Below the pieces are notes generated by a model. The model did not search any database. It saw only the letters and a program-made list of their open reading frames with translations, and was not told where the DNA came from. A stretch of DNA of 64,000 nucleotides from DATKHR01 sp035939575 (lineage in GTDB: Bacteria > Acidobacteriota > Vicinamibacteria > Vicinamibacterales > CAVVIG01), in contig DASZFS010000500.1 in the NCBI GenBank assembly GCA_035939575.1, forward strand, positions 3,660 to 67,659, in the 5' to 3' direction. Within the stretch, counting starts at the first letter, position 1; each line of letters begins with the position of its first letter. Shown here in pieces: positions 42,168-49,887 of the stretch. Position numbers and translations under genes: made by a program.

Positions 42168-43376
42168 ATGAGATTCCAGACAATCGCCGGCGCGAGCGCT
42201 GCTGTCGTCGTGCTCGTGGCAGGCATGGCGTGGCGGCAGGCGCCGCAGGTGCTCGCGGCGGCGCAGAAGGCCGACCAGATGCCGATCTTCCAGTACGACC
42301 CGACCTGGCCGAAGATGCCGCTGCCGCACGACTGGGCGCTCGGCACGGTGACGGGCGTCGACGTCGACGAGAAAGAGCACATCTGGATCATTCATCGGCC
42401 GCATACGCTGCTGCACAACTACGAAGACGGCCTGGAGCACAATCCGCCGACAGCGCTGTGCTGCCGGATGGCGCCGCCGGTCCTCGAGTTCGATCAGGCG
42501 GGCAACCTGCTGCGCTCGTGGGGCGGGCCGGGCGAGGGGTATCAATGGCCTCAGCACGCGCCGGCCGACATGCACGCGCCGTCCAACAGCCTGGTCGCGT
42601 CGTGGAACGGCGAACACACGATCTACGTGGACTACAAGGACCACGTCTGGATCGGCAACAACGCCGGCATGGGCAGCGATGGCCACATCCTGAAGTTCAC
42701 GATGGACGGCAAGTACCTGCTGACCGTCGGCACGGTCGGCAAGGGCAAGGGCAGCAACGACACGACGACGCTCGGGAAGCCGACGGGCGTGGCGGTGTAT
42801 CCGCCGACGAACGAGGTGTTCGTCGCGGACGGTTACACCAACAAGCGCGTGATCGTGTTCGACGCGGACACCGGCGCCTACAAGCGCCACTGGGGCGCGT
42901 ACGGCAAGAAGCCGGACGATTCGGTGCGCGAGCGCTACGTGCCCGGCGGTCCGCCCGCGCAGCAGTTCAACACGCCGCACGGCCTTGGCCTCAGCAACGA
43001 CGGCCTCGTGTACGTGACCGATCGGGGCAACTGCCGGATCCAGGTCTTCAAGGTCGACGGCACGTTCGTCAACGAAGTGTTCGTCGCGCCGCAGACACCG
43101 CAGGGCTCGGCCTTCGACGTGGCGATGTCCGCGGACAAGGCGCAGCGGTTCCTGTACATGCTCGACGGGCGCAGCGACAAGGTCTGGATGCTGCGGCGGG
43201 CCGACCTGAAGATTCTCGGGAACTTCGGCTGCGGCGGTCATTTCCCCGGATGCTTCACCACGCCGCACAACATGGCGACCGACGGGAAGGGCAACATCTA
43301 CGTGACCGAGAGCGCGGAGGGCAAGCGCGTGCAGCGGTTCCTCTACAAGGGATTGGGCCCGGCGCAGCTGCCGTAA
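42168..43376 (+). CDS. Exported NHL-repeat beta-propeller protein
   Basis: The product is 402 residues from ATG 42168, six bases after GAGGAG. A signal peptide (about 1-32) precedes a six-bladed-type propeller with NHL-like repeats, such as VYPPTNEVFVADGYTNKRVIVFD, HGLGLSNDGLVYVTDRGNCRI and HNMATDGKGNIYVTESAEGKR. Related proteins are peptidyl-alpha-hydroxyglycine alpha-amidating lyase-like or unassigned; no catalytic site can be named here. A remnant of a PQQ dehydrogenase follows in the same frame right after its stop. Confidence 0.82.
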   Translation: MRFQTIAGASAAVVVLVAGMAWRQAPQVLAAAQKADQMPIFQYDPTWPKMPLPHDWALGTVTGVDVDEKEHIWIIHRPHTLLHNYEDGLEHNPPTALCCRMAPPVLEFDQAGNLLRSWGGPGEGYQWPQHAPADMHAPSNSLVASWNGEHTIYVDYKDHVWIGNNAGMGSDGHILKFTMDGKYLLTVGTVGKGKGSNDTTTLGKPTGVAVYPPTNEVFVADGYTNKRVIVFDADTGAYKRHWGAYGKKPDDSVRERYVPGGPPAQQFNTPHGLGLSNDGLVYVTDRGNCRIQVFKVDGTFVNEVFVAPQTPQGSAFDVAMSADKAQRFLYMLDGRSDKVWMLRRADLKILGNFGCGGHFPGCFTTPHNMATDGKGNIYVTESAEGKRVQRFLYKGLGPAQLP

Positions 43377-43490
43377 CCGAAAGGCGAGCACTACATGCAC
43401 AACGGCAAGCAACACCTGGTCGTCGCGACTGCCCGCGCGGAGGACTGTGAGCTGATCGCCTTCGCCCTGGCCGGCACATCCGGCCGCTGA
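43377..43490 (+). pseudogene. C-terminal remnant of a PQQ-dependent dehydrogenase
   Basis: Immediately after the NHL stop, the same frame reads 37 codons ending in a TGA at 43488-43490. The translated EHYMHNGKQHLVVATARAED and ELIAFALAGTSGR closely resemble the last beta-strands of quinoprotein dehydrogenases, where YxxNGKQYxVxA and LIAFALP are standard. The rest of such a gene is absent. It could have been left after deletion of a larger gene. A 31-residue translated frame from ATG 43395 is possible but unlikely to be functional. Confidence 0.6.
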
Positions 43491-43840
43491 TCGTCTCAGC
43501 GCGTCGCAACCCGTCCGCCGGTCCCAGCCGGCGGCGGGTTGGCGCCTTCTCCGCCCACTCCCACTTCCCCTGTCACACATTTCTGCAGCCCTCGGTCCGG
43601 CGCTTCTGTCGGTCCACTTGCGCCTACGAAGATCGTCTGCCAAGAAGAAAATTTGTCACTTGAGCGATGCGAGGGCAGGTTGTTCTGAAAAGAGACAATC
43701 TTGGACAAGATTCGACAGTATATTCGGCGGCTTTCTCCGTAACATTCCATGTACGGGGACGCGACAAAAATGGCGCGGAATGGAGTCCGGCGCGTGCGTT
43801 TCATTCAAGTTTGTGTCCGACCAACAGGGTCCAGAGAGAG
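43491..43840. other. Intergenic region with a strong hairpin and AT-rich segment
   Basis: This 350-bp stretch has no convincing gene. At 43507-43541 a 14-bp stem (with one bulged T) closes a six-base loop, without a T tract on either side. From about 43600 the base composition turns AT-richer than its surroundings, and a palindrome and TATATT box lie before the ParB-like gene. The change of composition and the neighbouring gene remnant suggest a site of past insertion or deletion. Confidence 0.5.
43697..43712. promoter_or_regulatory. Perfect 16-bp palindrome upstream of the ParB-like gene
   Basis: AATCTTG-GA-CAAGATT is a perfect inverted repeat with 7-bp arms. TATATT follows at 43719-43724 and could be a -10 box. 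The arrangement is what a self-regulated DNA-binding protein would use as operator. It is unlike the chromosomal parS consensus. Confidence 0.5.
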
Positions 43841-44689
43841 ATGACTAAGCCGCTCGTGCCCCATCCCGTGGCGATGCTCTTCCCGGAGCTTTCTGCCGCC
43901 GATTACGCAGCCCTCAAGGAGGATATTCGGCTCCACGGCGTGAAAGTGCCGATCCTCGTCCACGGCGGCCAGATTCTTGACGGTCGCCACCGGTACCGCG
44001 CCTGCCGCGAGCTGGGCGTGCGCTGCCTGGTGGTGGAGTGGAACGGCTACGACCCGTGGCTCGAGGTTCAGTCGCGCAACCTCGTCCGTCGTCATCTCGC
44101 GAAGGACCAGGTTTACGCCATCCGCAAGCTCGCCGCCCAGCAGTTCCCGGAGCTGGCCAAGGCGATCGAAGCGGAGCGGGAGAACGCGAAGGCTCGCAAG
44201 GCCCAGGCGAAGGGGCAGCCGCGCGGCCAGAAGGCACTCCTCCGGTCCCAGGACCTTCACAGAGAATCGGCCGATCGCATTGGCGCGCAGATTGGCGTCT
44301 CGGGCACCACCGTGAAGCGCGTCGATCGGCTCGCGCGCGAGGCACCAGAACTCCTCCCGCGCGTGGCCGCGGGCGAGTTGTCGGTGAAGCACGCGCTGCG
44401 CGAAGTCTCGCGGAAGAACGAGAAGGACGCGCGCGCCCGCTTCACGCCGGCCGCGCAGGCAGCGTCCGAGGCCGAGGCGGTCGATCGAGCGCTGCATCGG
44501 ATCGAACTGCTGATCCGCGCCGAGTGGAGCAAGTGTCCGTCCGGTCAGCGCGCGAAGTTCCTGCACACCCTCCAGCGGCAGGTGCAGAAGCTGATGCCGG
44601 AGCAGCGTGCGGCGTCAGGCTCGCATCGCAACACCATCCGCATGGTCGGCTCGCCGAAGCCGAGCGAAGCCATGCGCGCCTCGCACTGA
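43841..44689 (+). CDS. ParB/sulfiredoxin-like (ParB N-terminal) DNA-binding protein, orphan
   Basis: The product is 282 residues. Residues 5-100 form the ParB N-terminal-like fold with GGQILDGRHRYRACRELGV, lacking the full ParB CTP-binding sequence. The middle region is rich in Lys, Arg, Gln and Ala. A helix-turn-helix-like segment follows (SADRIGAQIGVSGTTVKRVDRLAREAPELL). There is no parA, so chromosome or plasmid partitioning is unlikely; stand-alone proteins of this type occur in integrated elements or act as regulators. The upstream palindrome may be its own operator. ATG 43841 has a purine-rich AGAGAG before it. Confidence 0.8.
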   Translation: MTKPLVPHPVAMLFPELSAADYAALKEDIRLHGVKVPILVHGGQILDGRHRYRACRELGVRCLVVEWNGYDPWLEVQSRNLVRRHLAKDQVYAIRKLAAQQFPELAKAIEAERENAKARKAQAKGQPRGQKALLRSQDLHRESADRIGAQIGVSGTTVKRVDRLAREAPELLPRVAAGELSVKHALREVSRKNEKDARARFTPAAQAASEAEAVDRALHRIELLIRAEWSKCPSGQRAKFLHTLQRQVQKLMPEQRAASGSHRNTIRMVGSPKPSEAMRASH

Positions 44690-44757
44690 CAGCCGCGCGA
44701 CGTATCACGCAGCTGTCCTGCGACGATCGCGGAGTGGACCTCCTGGGGTCCCTGGGG

Positions 44758-45816
44758 TCATTGCCCTGAGGGACGCGGCGGCGTCAGCGTCAAGACGAAC
44801 TCCAGACCGGGCGCGACGATCACGTCACCTTTTTCCGGTACACGGTTGTCGCGGAGCGTGAGTCCGGGTACGCGGGTCGTGCCAGGGCTCGCCCAGCCGA
44901 CCGACGCACCGCGGAAGAGACCTTGCGCCGGAACCGTCCCCGCCAGGGTGAACGAATAGAGCTGCTTCTCCGCGGGCGCGTAGCGCGGCGATTTCCACAC
45001 CATCGTGTCAGTGTTCTTCGCGGCGTCGTGACTCACGCCTTGATAGCCTGGTCCCGTGGCGGTCGCGACGGTCGTGCCCGCGGGCACCGGCACAGAAATC
45101 GTGACGTCGGTCGCCGTGAGCCCCTTGCCGGCGATCGCTTCATTCCACACCGTCATCGTGTACGCGCCTGGCGCCGCGCCAGCTTCGATCGACGCGGAGA
45201 TTGGCACGCGCAGTCCCTCGTCCATCATGAACTTGAAGATGTCGCGCAGCACCGACTCCGGCATCCTCTCCGGCGAAAAGACGCCCATCGTCGCCGGTGC
45301 GGTCTTGTAGACGATGGTCTTGAACTCGTCGAAGGTGACGCCGTTGCCGATGCGCCCGAGATCGCGGCGCGGATGAATCAGTTCCTCGCCATGGCACTGG
45401 CCGCAGCCCATCGAGATGAACTGGCGCTGCACGACGGGGCCACCGGCTGCGGGCATGCCGGTGCGCCATTTGCCCGTTTGCGCCGGCTTTGGCGCGGCCT
45501 GCACGAAGGCCCAGATGTCGGCAATCTTCTGGTCGGTGAGATAGGGGAAGGTGGGCATCACGCCCCAGGGTTGCTTGATGGCGCGAGCGAACTGCTCGTA
45601 GGTGAGGCCGCGGCCGCCGGCCAGCTCCGGTCCGAATCCGCCCTCGGCGTTGCCGCCGTGGCACAACATGCAGAACGCGCCTCCGGCCTGGCCGGAGAAC
45701 AAGCGGCGTCCCATGGCGGCGTCGCCCTGCGGCGCGGCCGGTGCGGGCGTTTGCGCCGCGAGTGTTGTGCTCAGCACGGTGCCCGCGAGCAGCGCGCCCA
45801 GTAGTGTCGTGTTCAT
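44758..45816 (-). CDS. Exported di-haem cytochrome c protein with C-terminal beta domain
   Basis: The product is 352 residues from ATG 45816. A signal peptide (about 1-22) precedes a first cytochrome c domain with CMLCH and a second haem motif CGQCH near 140. The C-terminal half (about 205-352) is a beta-rich region with repeated-looking strands (VTISVPVPAGTTVATATGPG) and no family assignment. The first domain resembles small electron-carrier cytochromes. A good promoter lies upstream and the gene is read leftward, divergent from the third TonB receptor gene 273 bp away. Confidence 0.83.
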   Translation of the reverse strand: MNTTLLGALLAGTVLSTTLAAQTPAPAAPQGDAAMGRRLFSGQAGGAFCMLCHGGNAEGGFGPELAGGRGLTYEQFARAIKQPWGVMPTFPYLTDQKIADIWAFVQAAPKPAQTGKWRTGMPAAGGPVVQRQFISMGCGQCHGEELIHPRRDLGRIGNGVTFDEFKTIVYKTAPATMGVFSPERMPESVLRDIFKFMMDEGLRVPISASIEAGAAPGAYTMTVWNEAIAGKGLTATDVTISVPVPAGTTVATATGPGYQGVSHDAAKNTDTMVWKSPRYAPAEKQLYSFTLAGTVPAQGLFRGASVGWASPGTTRVPGLTLRDNRVPEKGDVIVAPGLEFVLTLTPPRPSGQ

Positions 45817-45835
45817 GTCGTGTCCTCTGCGGGGG

Positions 45836-45864
45836 TTTATCCGTGATGGCGGGAGGGTTGTCAA
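45836..45864 (-). promoter_or_regulatory. Predicted sigma-70 promoter of the di-haem cytochrome gene
   Basis: A consensus TTGACA (45864-45859, minus strand) is followed after 17 bp by GATAAA (45841-45836). Transcription would begin near 45829, and the short leader holds AGAGGA before ATG 45816. Confidence 0.65.
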
Positions 45865-46089
45865 GATTCTACGCGATGTCTCGGGGCTGCCTGGTCCGTG
45901 AGGCGGCTGCCATTTGTCTCCGAAGGCGTACAGCCGGCTCGCGCGGAATCCAGATAACCGTAGCGGATGCGACGAAATCGTATCGGCATCGCGACTTTGA
46001 AGGCTTCGATTCTCCGGGTCTGCAATATAGTCCCTCCGCCGCGCCTGAATGACGTTCGCGTGGTGACCCTCATCCTAGGGAGAGAACAG

Positions 46090-49000
46090 ATGACGCCGGA
46101 GAGACGTGTAATCGGATTGATGTTGTGCGTCTGCCTGCTCGCGCCGGTCGCGGCGCGTGCGCAGAGTCTTGGCGGAACGATCGCTGGCATCGTGAAGGAC
46201 GATTCGGGTGCGGTGATCCCGGGCGTGACCGTCGAAGCGGCGAGCCCCGCGTTGATCGAAAGAGTACGCACCGTGGTCACGGACGCTCAAGGCAACTTCA
46301 AGATCGTCGATCTCCGGCCGGGCGTGTATACCGTGACGTTTTCTCTCGCGGGCTTCAGCACCGTGAAACGCGAGGGGCTCGAGCTCACCAGCGGGTTCAC
46401 CGTCCAGGCGAACGCCGAAATGAAAGTGGGCCAGGTGGCGGAAACCATCACGGTCACCGGCGCGACGCCAGTCGTCGACGTACAGAGCGCGCGGACGCAG
46501 CAGATGCTGCGCGCCGAAACGCTCGATGCGCTGCCGTCGGGCCTTCACGACCTCACCGCCCTCGTGACACTCACGCTTGGCGCCACCACGTCGACGCTGC
46601 ACAACGACGTCGGCGGCAACCAGGGCGAGTTGAGCACGGGGATCGCGATTCACGGCAGCAAGGGTGACGATTCCCGGACCAATTACGACGGCATGAACAC
46701 GAACGTGTTCTACGGCGGCGCCGGCGGCCAGCAGCGCATCTACAAGTTCAATACCGTCGGCGTCACCGAGACCGTGATCGACACCGGCTCGAGCAGCGCC
46801 GACACCGAGACCGGTGGCGCCAACATCAACATGGTGCCGAAGGACGGCGGCAACCGGTTCAGCTTCCTCGGCTCGTGGAACTACACGGGCTCCGGCCTTT
46901 CGTCGGGCCAGCTGCCTTCCGATCTCATCGCGCGCCAGGTCTCGACTGACAACCCCAATCAGAACTCGATGAAGAAGGTGTACGACTACGGCATCGGCGT
47001 CGGCGGGCCGATCATGAAGGACAGGATCTGGTTCTACTCCGCCAACCGGTGGTGGGGGAACCAGGCGTACATCGCGGGGAACTACTTCAATAAATCCAGC
47101 AATTTCTACACCTACGTCCCGGATCTGAACAATCCGGTCTACAACGACCAGCACTACAAGGACTTCGGCGGCCGCATCACGATTCAGGCGACGGCCAAGC
47201 AGAAGTTCACCTTCTCGGAGAACTGGCAGAGCGCGTGCGCGTGCTGGATGAGCATCACCGGCACGACGGCGCCCGAATCAGTCATCAGCTTCGTCTACGG
47301 CCCCGAGAAGATGACGCAGGGCGGCTGGACGTACACCGCAACGAACAAGCTGCTGTTCCAGGCCGGCCTCTCGTATCTGCGGCAGGCGGTCCAGTTCACG
47401 GGCCAGGGTTTCGCAGACTTGCCCAACCGCGTGCCGATCTCCGATACCAACTATCCAGGCATCGGCGCGTACTCCTGGGGCGGGCTGGCCCCGTCTGTAC
47501 AGACCGACAACGGCACCCCGCAGCAGAACGACAATCTCAGCTACCGGTTCGCGACCTCGTACGTCACCGGCTCGCACAACGCGAAGTTCGGTGTTCAGGG
47601 GTTGTGGGGCATGTACAACACGCGCGGCAACCAGCCGTTACAGGCCCTGACGAGCAACGGGCCTATTGCGGGCGTGTCGTACGGTTTCGTAGGCGGCGTG
47701 CCGAACAGCATCACTGAGTACGCGACGCCGTTCGCCAGCGATGGGCGGATCAAGAACATCGGCATCTACGCGTCGGACCAATGGACGACCAAGCGCCTCA
47801 CGCTTACATACGGCGCGCGGTACGATCACTTCAATGCGGGCACGTTGCCGATCACCGACCCGGCGGGCCCGTTCATCGGCGCGCGCCAGTTTCCCGCCGC
47901 GAGCAACATTCCCAACTACGATGACATCACGCCGCGGCTCGGGGCGGTGTACGACGTCTTCGGGAACGGCAAGACGGCCATCAAGGCGACCTGGGGCCGG
48001 TATCTGATTGGACTCGGCGGCGGGTCGCTCACAACGCTCGCACCGGCCAACGCGATCTCCACGAGCGTCAGCCGTCAGTGGATCGACGCCCCGGGGGTCG
48101 TCAACCCGGCCACGGGCGTCGCCGGCAACGGCAACTTCATCCCGGACTGCAACCTCACCAATCCCGCGCCCAACGGCGAGTGCGGCCTCGCCAACAACCC
48201 CGCGTTCGGCACGTCGATTCTAACCACCTCGTGGGATCCCCGCGCCTCGAGCGGGTGGGGCGTGCGCGAATACAACAACCAGTATTCCGTGTCGATGCAG
48301 CACGAAGTCCGTCCGGGCTTCGGCGTGACCATCGGCTATTTCCACACCGACTGGCAGAACGGTCAGGTCGCGGTCAACACCGCGTTGAAGCCGAGCGACG
48401 TGAGCTTGTTCTGCATCACGGCGCCGGTCGATCCGCGGCTCGGCGCGGTCAGCGGCCAGCCGGTCTGCGGTCTCGGCAGCACGACGACGACGGAATCGTT
48501 CGCGGTGAAGTCGGTCGCGCCGAACACGGTATGGATGCGGCCGCAGGATGCGGGGATCGCCGGTCAGCGCACCGACGTCTACAACGGCGTGGACATGGGC
48601 CTGACGCTCCGGTTCGCGGGGTCGGGCGTGCTGTCCGGTGGCGTCACGATCGGGCGCGAGGTCACGAACAACTGCTTCGTGAACAACTACCCGAACGTGA
48701 CAGGCTACGTTTCCGCGGGCGCGTCAAACGCGATCAGCAACCGCGACCCGAACTACTGCGAGGTGAAGACGCCGTGGTGGGACGGCGTCGGCTCGCAGAT
48801 CAAGTTCCAGGTGGTCTACCCGCTGCCACACGACTTCCTCGTGAGCGGCGTGTTCAAGGACCTGCCCGGCATTCCGATCCTGGCCAGCATCACCGTGCCG
48901 AACGCGGCGGTCGCGCAGGCGCTCGGGCGCAACCTCACGACGTGCGCGGGGCCCACCGGCGCGTGCACTTCGGTCTACAACGCCACGGCGACCGTCATTC

Positions 49001-49257
49001 CGAGCTCCATCTTCGATCAGCGCTTGAACGAGCTCGATGCGCGGCTCACGAAGCGGTTCCGTCTCGGACGCTCGCGCATCGCCGGCATGCTCGACCTTTA
49101 CAACGTGTTCAACTCCCGGGTGTCGCAATTGAATAACGTGACGTGGGGCACGCTGGCGTCGCCGACGTCGGCCGCGAATCCGAGCGCGCGCTATCTCGAC
49201 CCCTCGCAGTTCCTTGGCGGCCGGCTCCTGAAGTTCGGCATGCAGTACGACTGGTAG
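46090..49257 (+). CDS. TonB-dependent receptor, Oar-like, with carboxypeptidase-regulatory domain (3)
   Basis: The product is 1055 residues. A signal peptide ends near ARAQSLG (about 26). The carboxypeptidase-regulatory domain (about 28-112) starts GTIAGIVKDDSGAVIPGVTVE and ends YTVTFSLAGFSTV, nearly the same as in the receptor at 13396-16218. A plug with ETITVTGATPVVDVQ follows, then a barrel ending in GRLLKFGMQYDW. AGGGAGAG precedes ATG 46090. A TATAGT at 46026-46031 may be a -10 box. The gene ends at a perfect intrinsic terminator. Its ligand is unknown. Confidence 0.9.
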   Translation: MTPERRVIGLMLCVCLLAPVAARAQSLGGTIAGIVKDDSGAVIPGVTVEAASPALIERVRTVVTDAQGNFKIVDLRPGVYTVTFSLAGFSTVKREGLELTSGFTVQANAEMKVGQVAETITVTGATPVVDVQSARTQQMLRAETLDALPSGLHDLTALVTLTLGATTSTLHNDVGGNQGELSTGIAIHGSKGDDSRTNYDGMNTNVFYGGAGGQQRIYKFNTVGVTETVIDTGSSSADTETGGANINMVPKDGGNRFSFLGSWNYTGSGLSSGQLPSDLIARQVSTDNPNQNSMKKVYDYGIGVGGPIMKDRIWFYSANRWWGNQAYIAGNYFNKSSNFYTYVPDLNNPVYNDQHYKDFGGRITIQATAKQKFTFSENWQSACACWMSITGTTAPESVISFVYGPEKMTQGGWTYTATNKLLFQAGLSYLRQAVQFTGQGFADLPNRVPISDTNYPGIGAYSWGGLAPSVQTDNGTPQQNDNLSYRFATSYVTGSHNAKFGVQGLWGMYNTRGNQPLQALTSNGPIAGVSYGFVGGVPNSITEYATPFASDGRIKNIGIYASDQWTTKRLTLTYGARYDHFNAGTLPITDPAGPFIGARQFPAASNIPNYDDITPRLGAVYDVFGNGKTAIKATWGRYLIGLGGGSLTTLAPANAISTSVSRQWIDAPGVVNPATGVAGNGNFIPDCNLTNPAPNGECGLANNPAFGTSILTTSWDPRASSGWGVREYNNQYSVSMQHEVRPGFGVTIGYFHTDWQNGQVAVNTALKPSDVSLFCITAPVDPRLGAVSGQPVCGLGSTTTTESFAVKSVAPNTVWMRPQDAGIAGQRTDVYNGVDMGLTLRFAGSGVLSGGVTIGREVTNNCFVNNYPNVTGYVSAGASNAISNRDPNYCEVKTPWWDGVGSQIKFQVVYPLPHDFLVSGVFKDLPGIPILASITVPNAAVAQALGRNLTTCAGPTGACTSVYNATATVIPSSIFDQRLNELDARLTKRFRLGRSRIAGMLDLYNVFNSRVSQLNNVTWGTLASPTSAANPSARYLDPSQFLGGRLLKFGMQYDW

Positions 49258-49310
49258 GCGACATCGGCGACGGATACTCCCTCCTCATCCGACGACCCTG
49301 CAACCTGACA

Positions 49311-49340
49311 GGGCGGGCCCAACGCGGGCCCGCCCTTTTT
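49311..49340 (+). terminator. Perfect intrinsic terminator after the TonB receptor gene
   Basis: GGGCGGGCCC (49311-49320) and GGGCCCGCCC (49326-49335) form a perfect 10-bp GC-rich stem with a five-base loop, followed by TTTTT. It lies 53 bp after the receptor stop and directly before the promoter of the module B operon, so it isolates the two units. Confidence 0.93.
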
Positions 49341-49345
49341 GTGTC

Positions 49346-49351
49346 TATACT
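49346..49351 (+). promoter_or_regulatory. -10 box for a leaderless transcript of the module B operon
   Basis: TATACT at 49346-49351 ends exactly seven bases before ATG 49359. There is no Shine-Dalgarno and no room for one, so transcription should start at or next to the A of the ATG. A -35 box is not visible because the terminator stem occupies that place. Confidence 0.6.
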
Positions 49352-49358
49352 GGGCGCT

Positions 49359-49883
49359 ATGAGCCCGCTCGAACCACTCGCCCGGCGGACGTTCCTGAGC
49401 GCTGGACTCGGTCTGCCGGCGCTTGCCCTCCTGCCCGACGCCGAGGCGCAGCCCGCGGCTGACCTCGAACACGCGAACATCAAGGTCGTCACCGCGATGT
49501 GCGAGAGCTGGAAGAGCGGCGACGCGGAGAAGATCGCCAGCTTCGTCACGGAGGACTTCAAGTTTCGAGGCGCCGCGGAGCGGATGGAGTCGCCGCCGAC
49601 AGCGGATCGGCGGGCGTTCATCGAGAGCATCCGCCGCTTTCTGACCACGGCGAAGGTCGAGATGGTAATCCACGACACCTTCGCCCGCGGCTCGGTCGTC
49701 GTCAACATCCACCAGCAGCTCTTCGACGTGAAAGACACGGGGCTGCGCGAAGATTGGTACATCGGCGTGTTCCACCTGGTGGACGGCAAGGTGCGGGAAT
49801 GGAACGACTACGCCATCGTGCCGTTCTCCTCGCCGCGGATACCGCGGCCGAGCGGCTTCGGCACATTCGTCCACGCGAGCTGA
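49359..49883 (+). CDS. SnoaL/NTF2-like exported protein (limonene-epoxide-hydrolase-like fold)
   Basis: The product is 174 residues. An N-terminal twin-arginine-like signal (ARRTFLSAGLGLPALALLP) is followed by an NTF2-like cone fold: VVTAMCESWKSGDAEKIASF, DFKFRGAAERMESPPTADRR, VNIHQQLFDVKD and VREWNDYAIVPF. The pattern is close to SnoaL and limonene-1,2-epoxide hydrolase-like proteins, but the catalytic residues cannot be assigned. It opens the module B operon and lies four bases before the DUF1592 gene. A role on a small hydrophobic substrate of the module is a guess. Confidence 0.8.
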   Translation: MSPLEPLARRTFLSAGLGLPALALLPDAEAQPAADLEHANIKVVTAMCESWKSGDAEKIASFVTEDFKFRGAAERMESPPTADRRAFIESIRRFLTTAKVEMVIHDTFARGSVVVNIHQQLFDVKDTGLREDWYIGVFHLVDGKVREWNDYAIVPFSSPRIPRPSGFGTFVHAS

Positions 49884-49887
49884 CCGG

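Noticed and set aside
43841..44689. Chromosome partition protein ParB
   Set aside because: There is no parA and no parS-like site, and the CTP-binding sequence is not complete.
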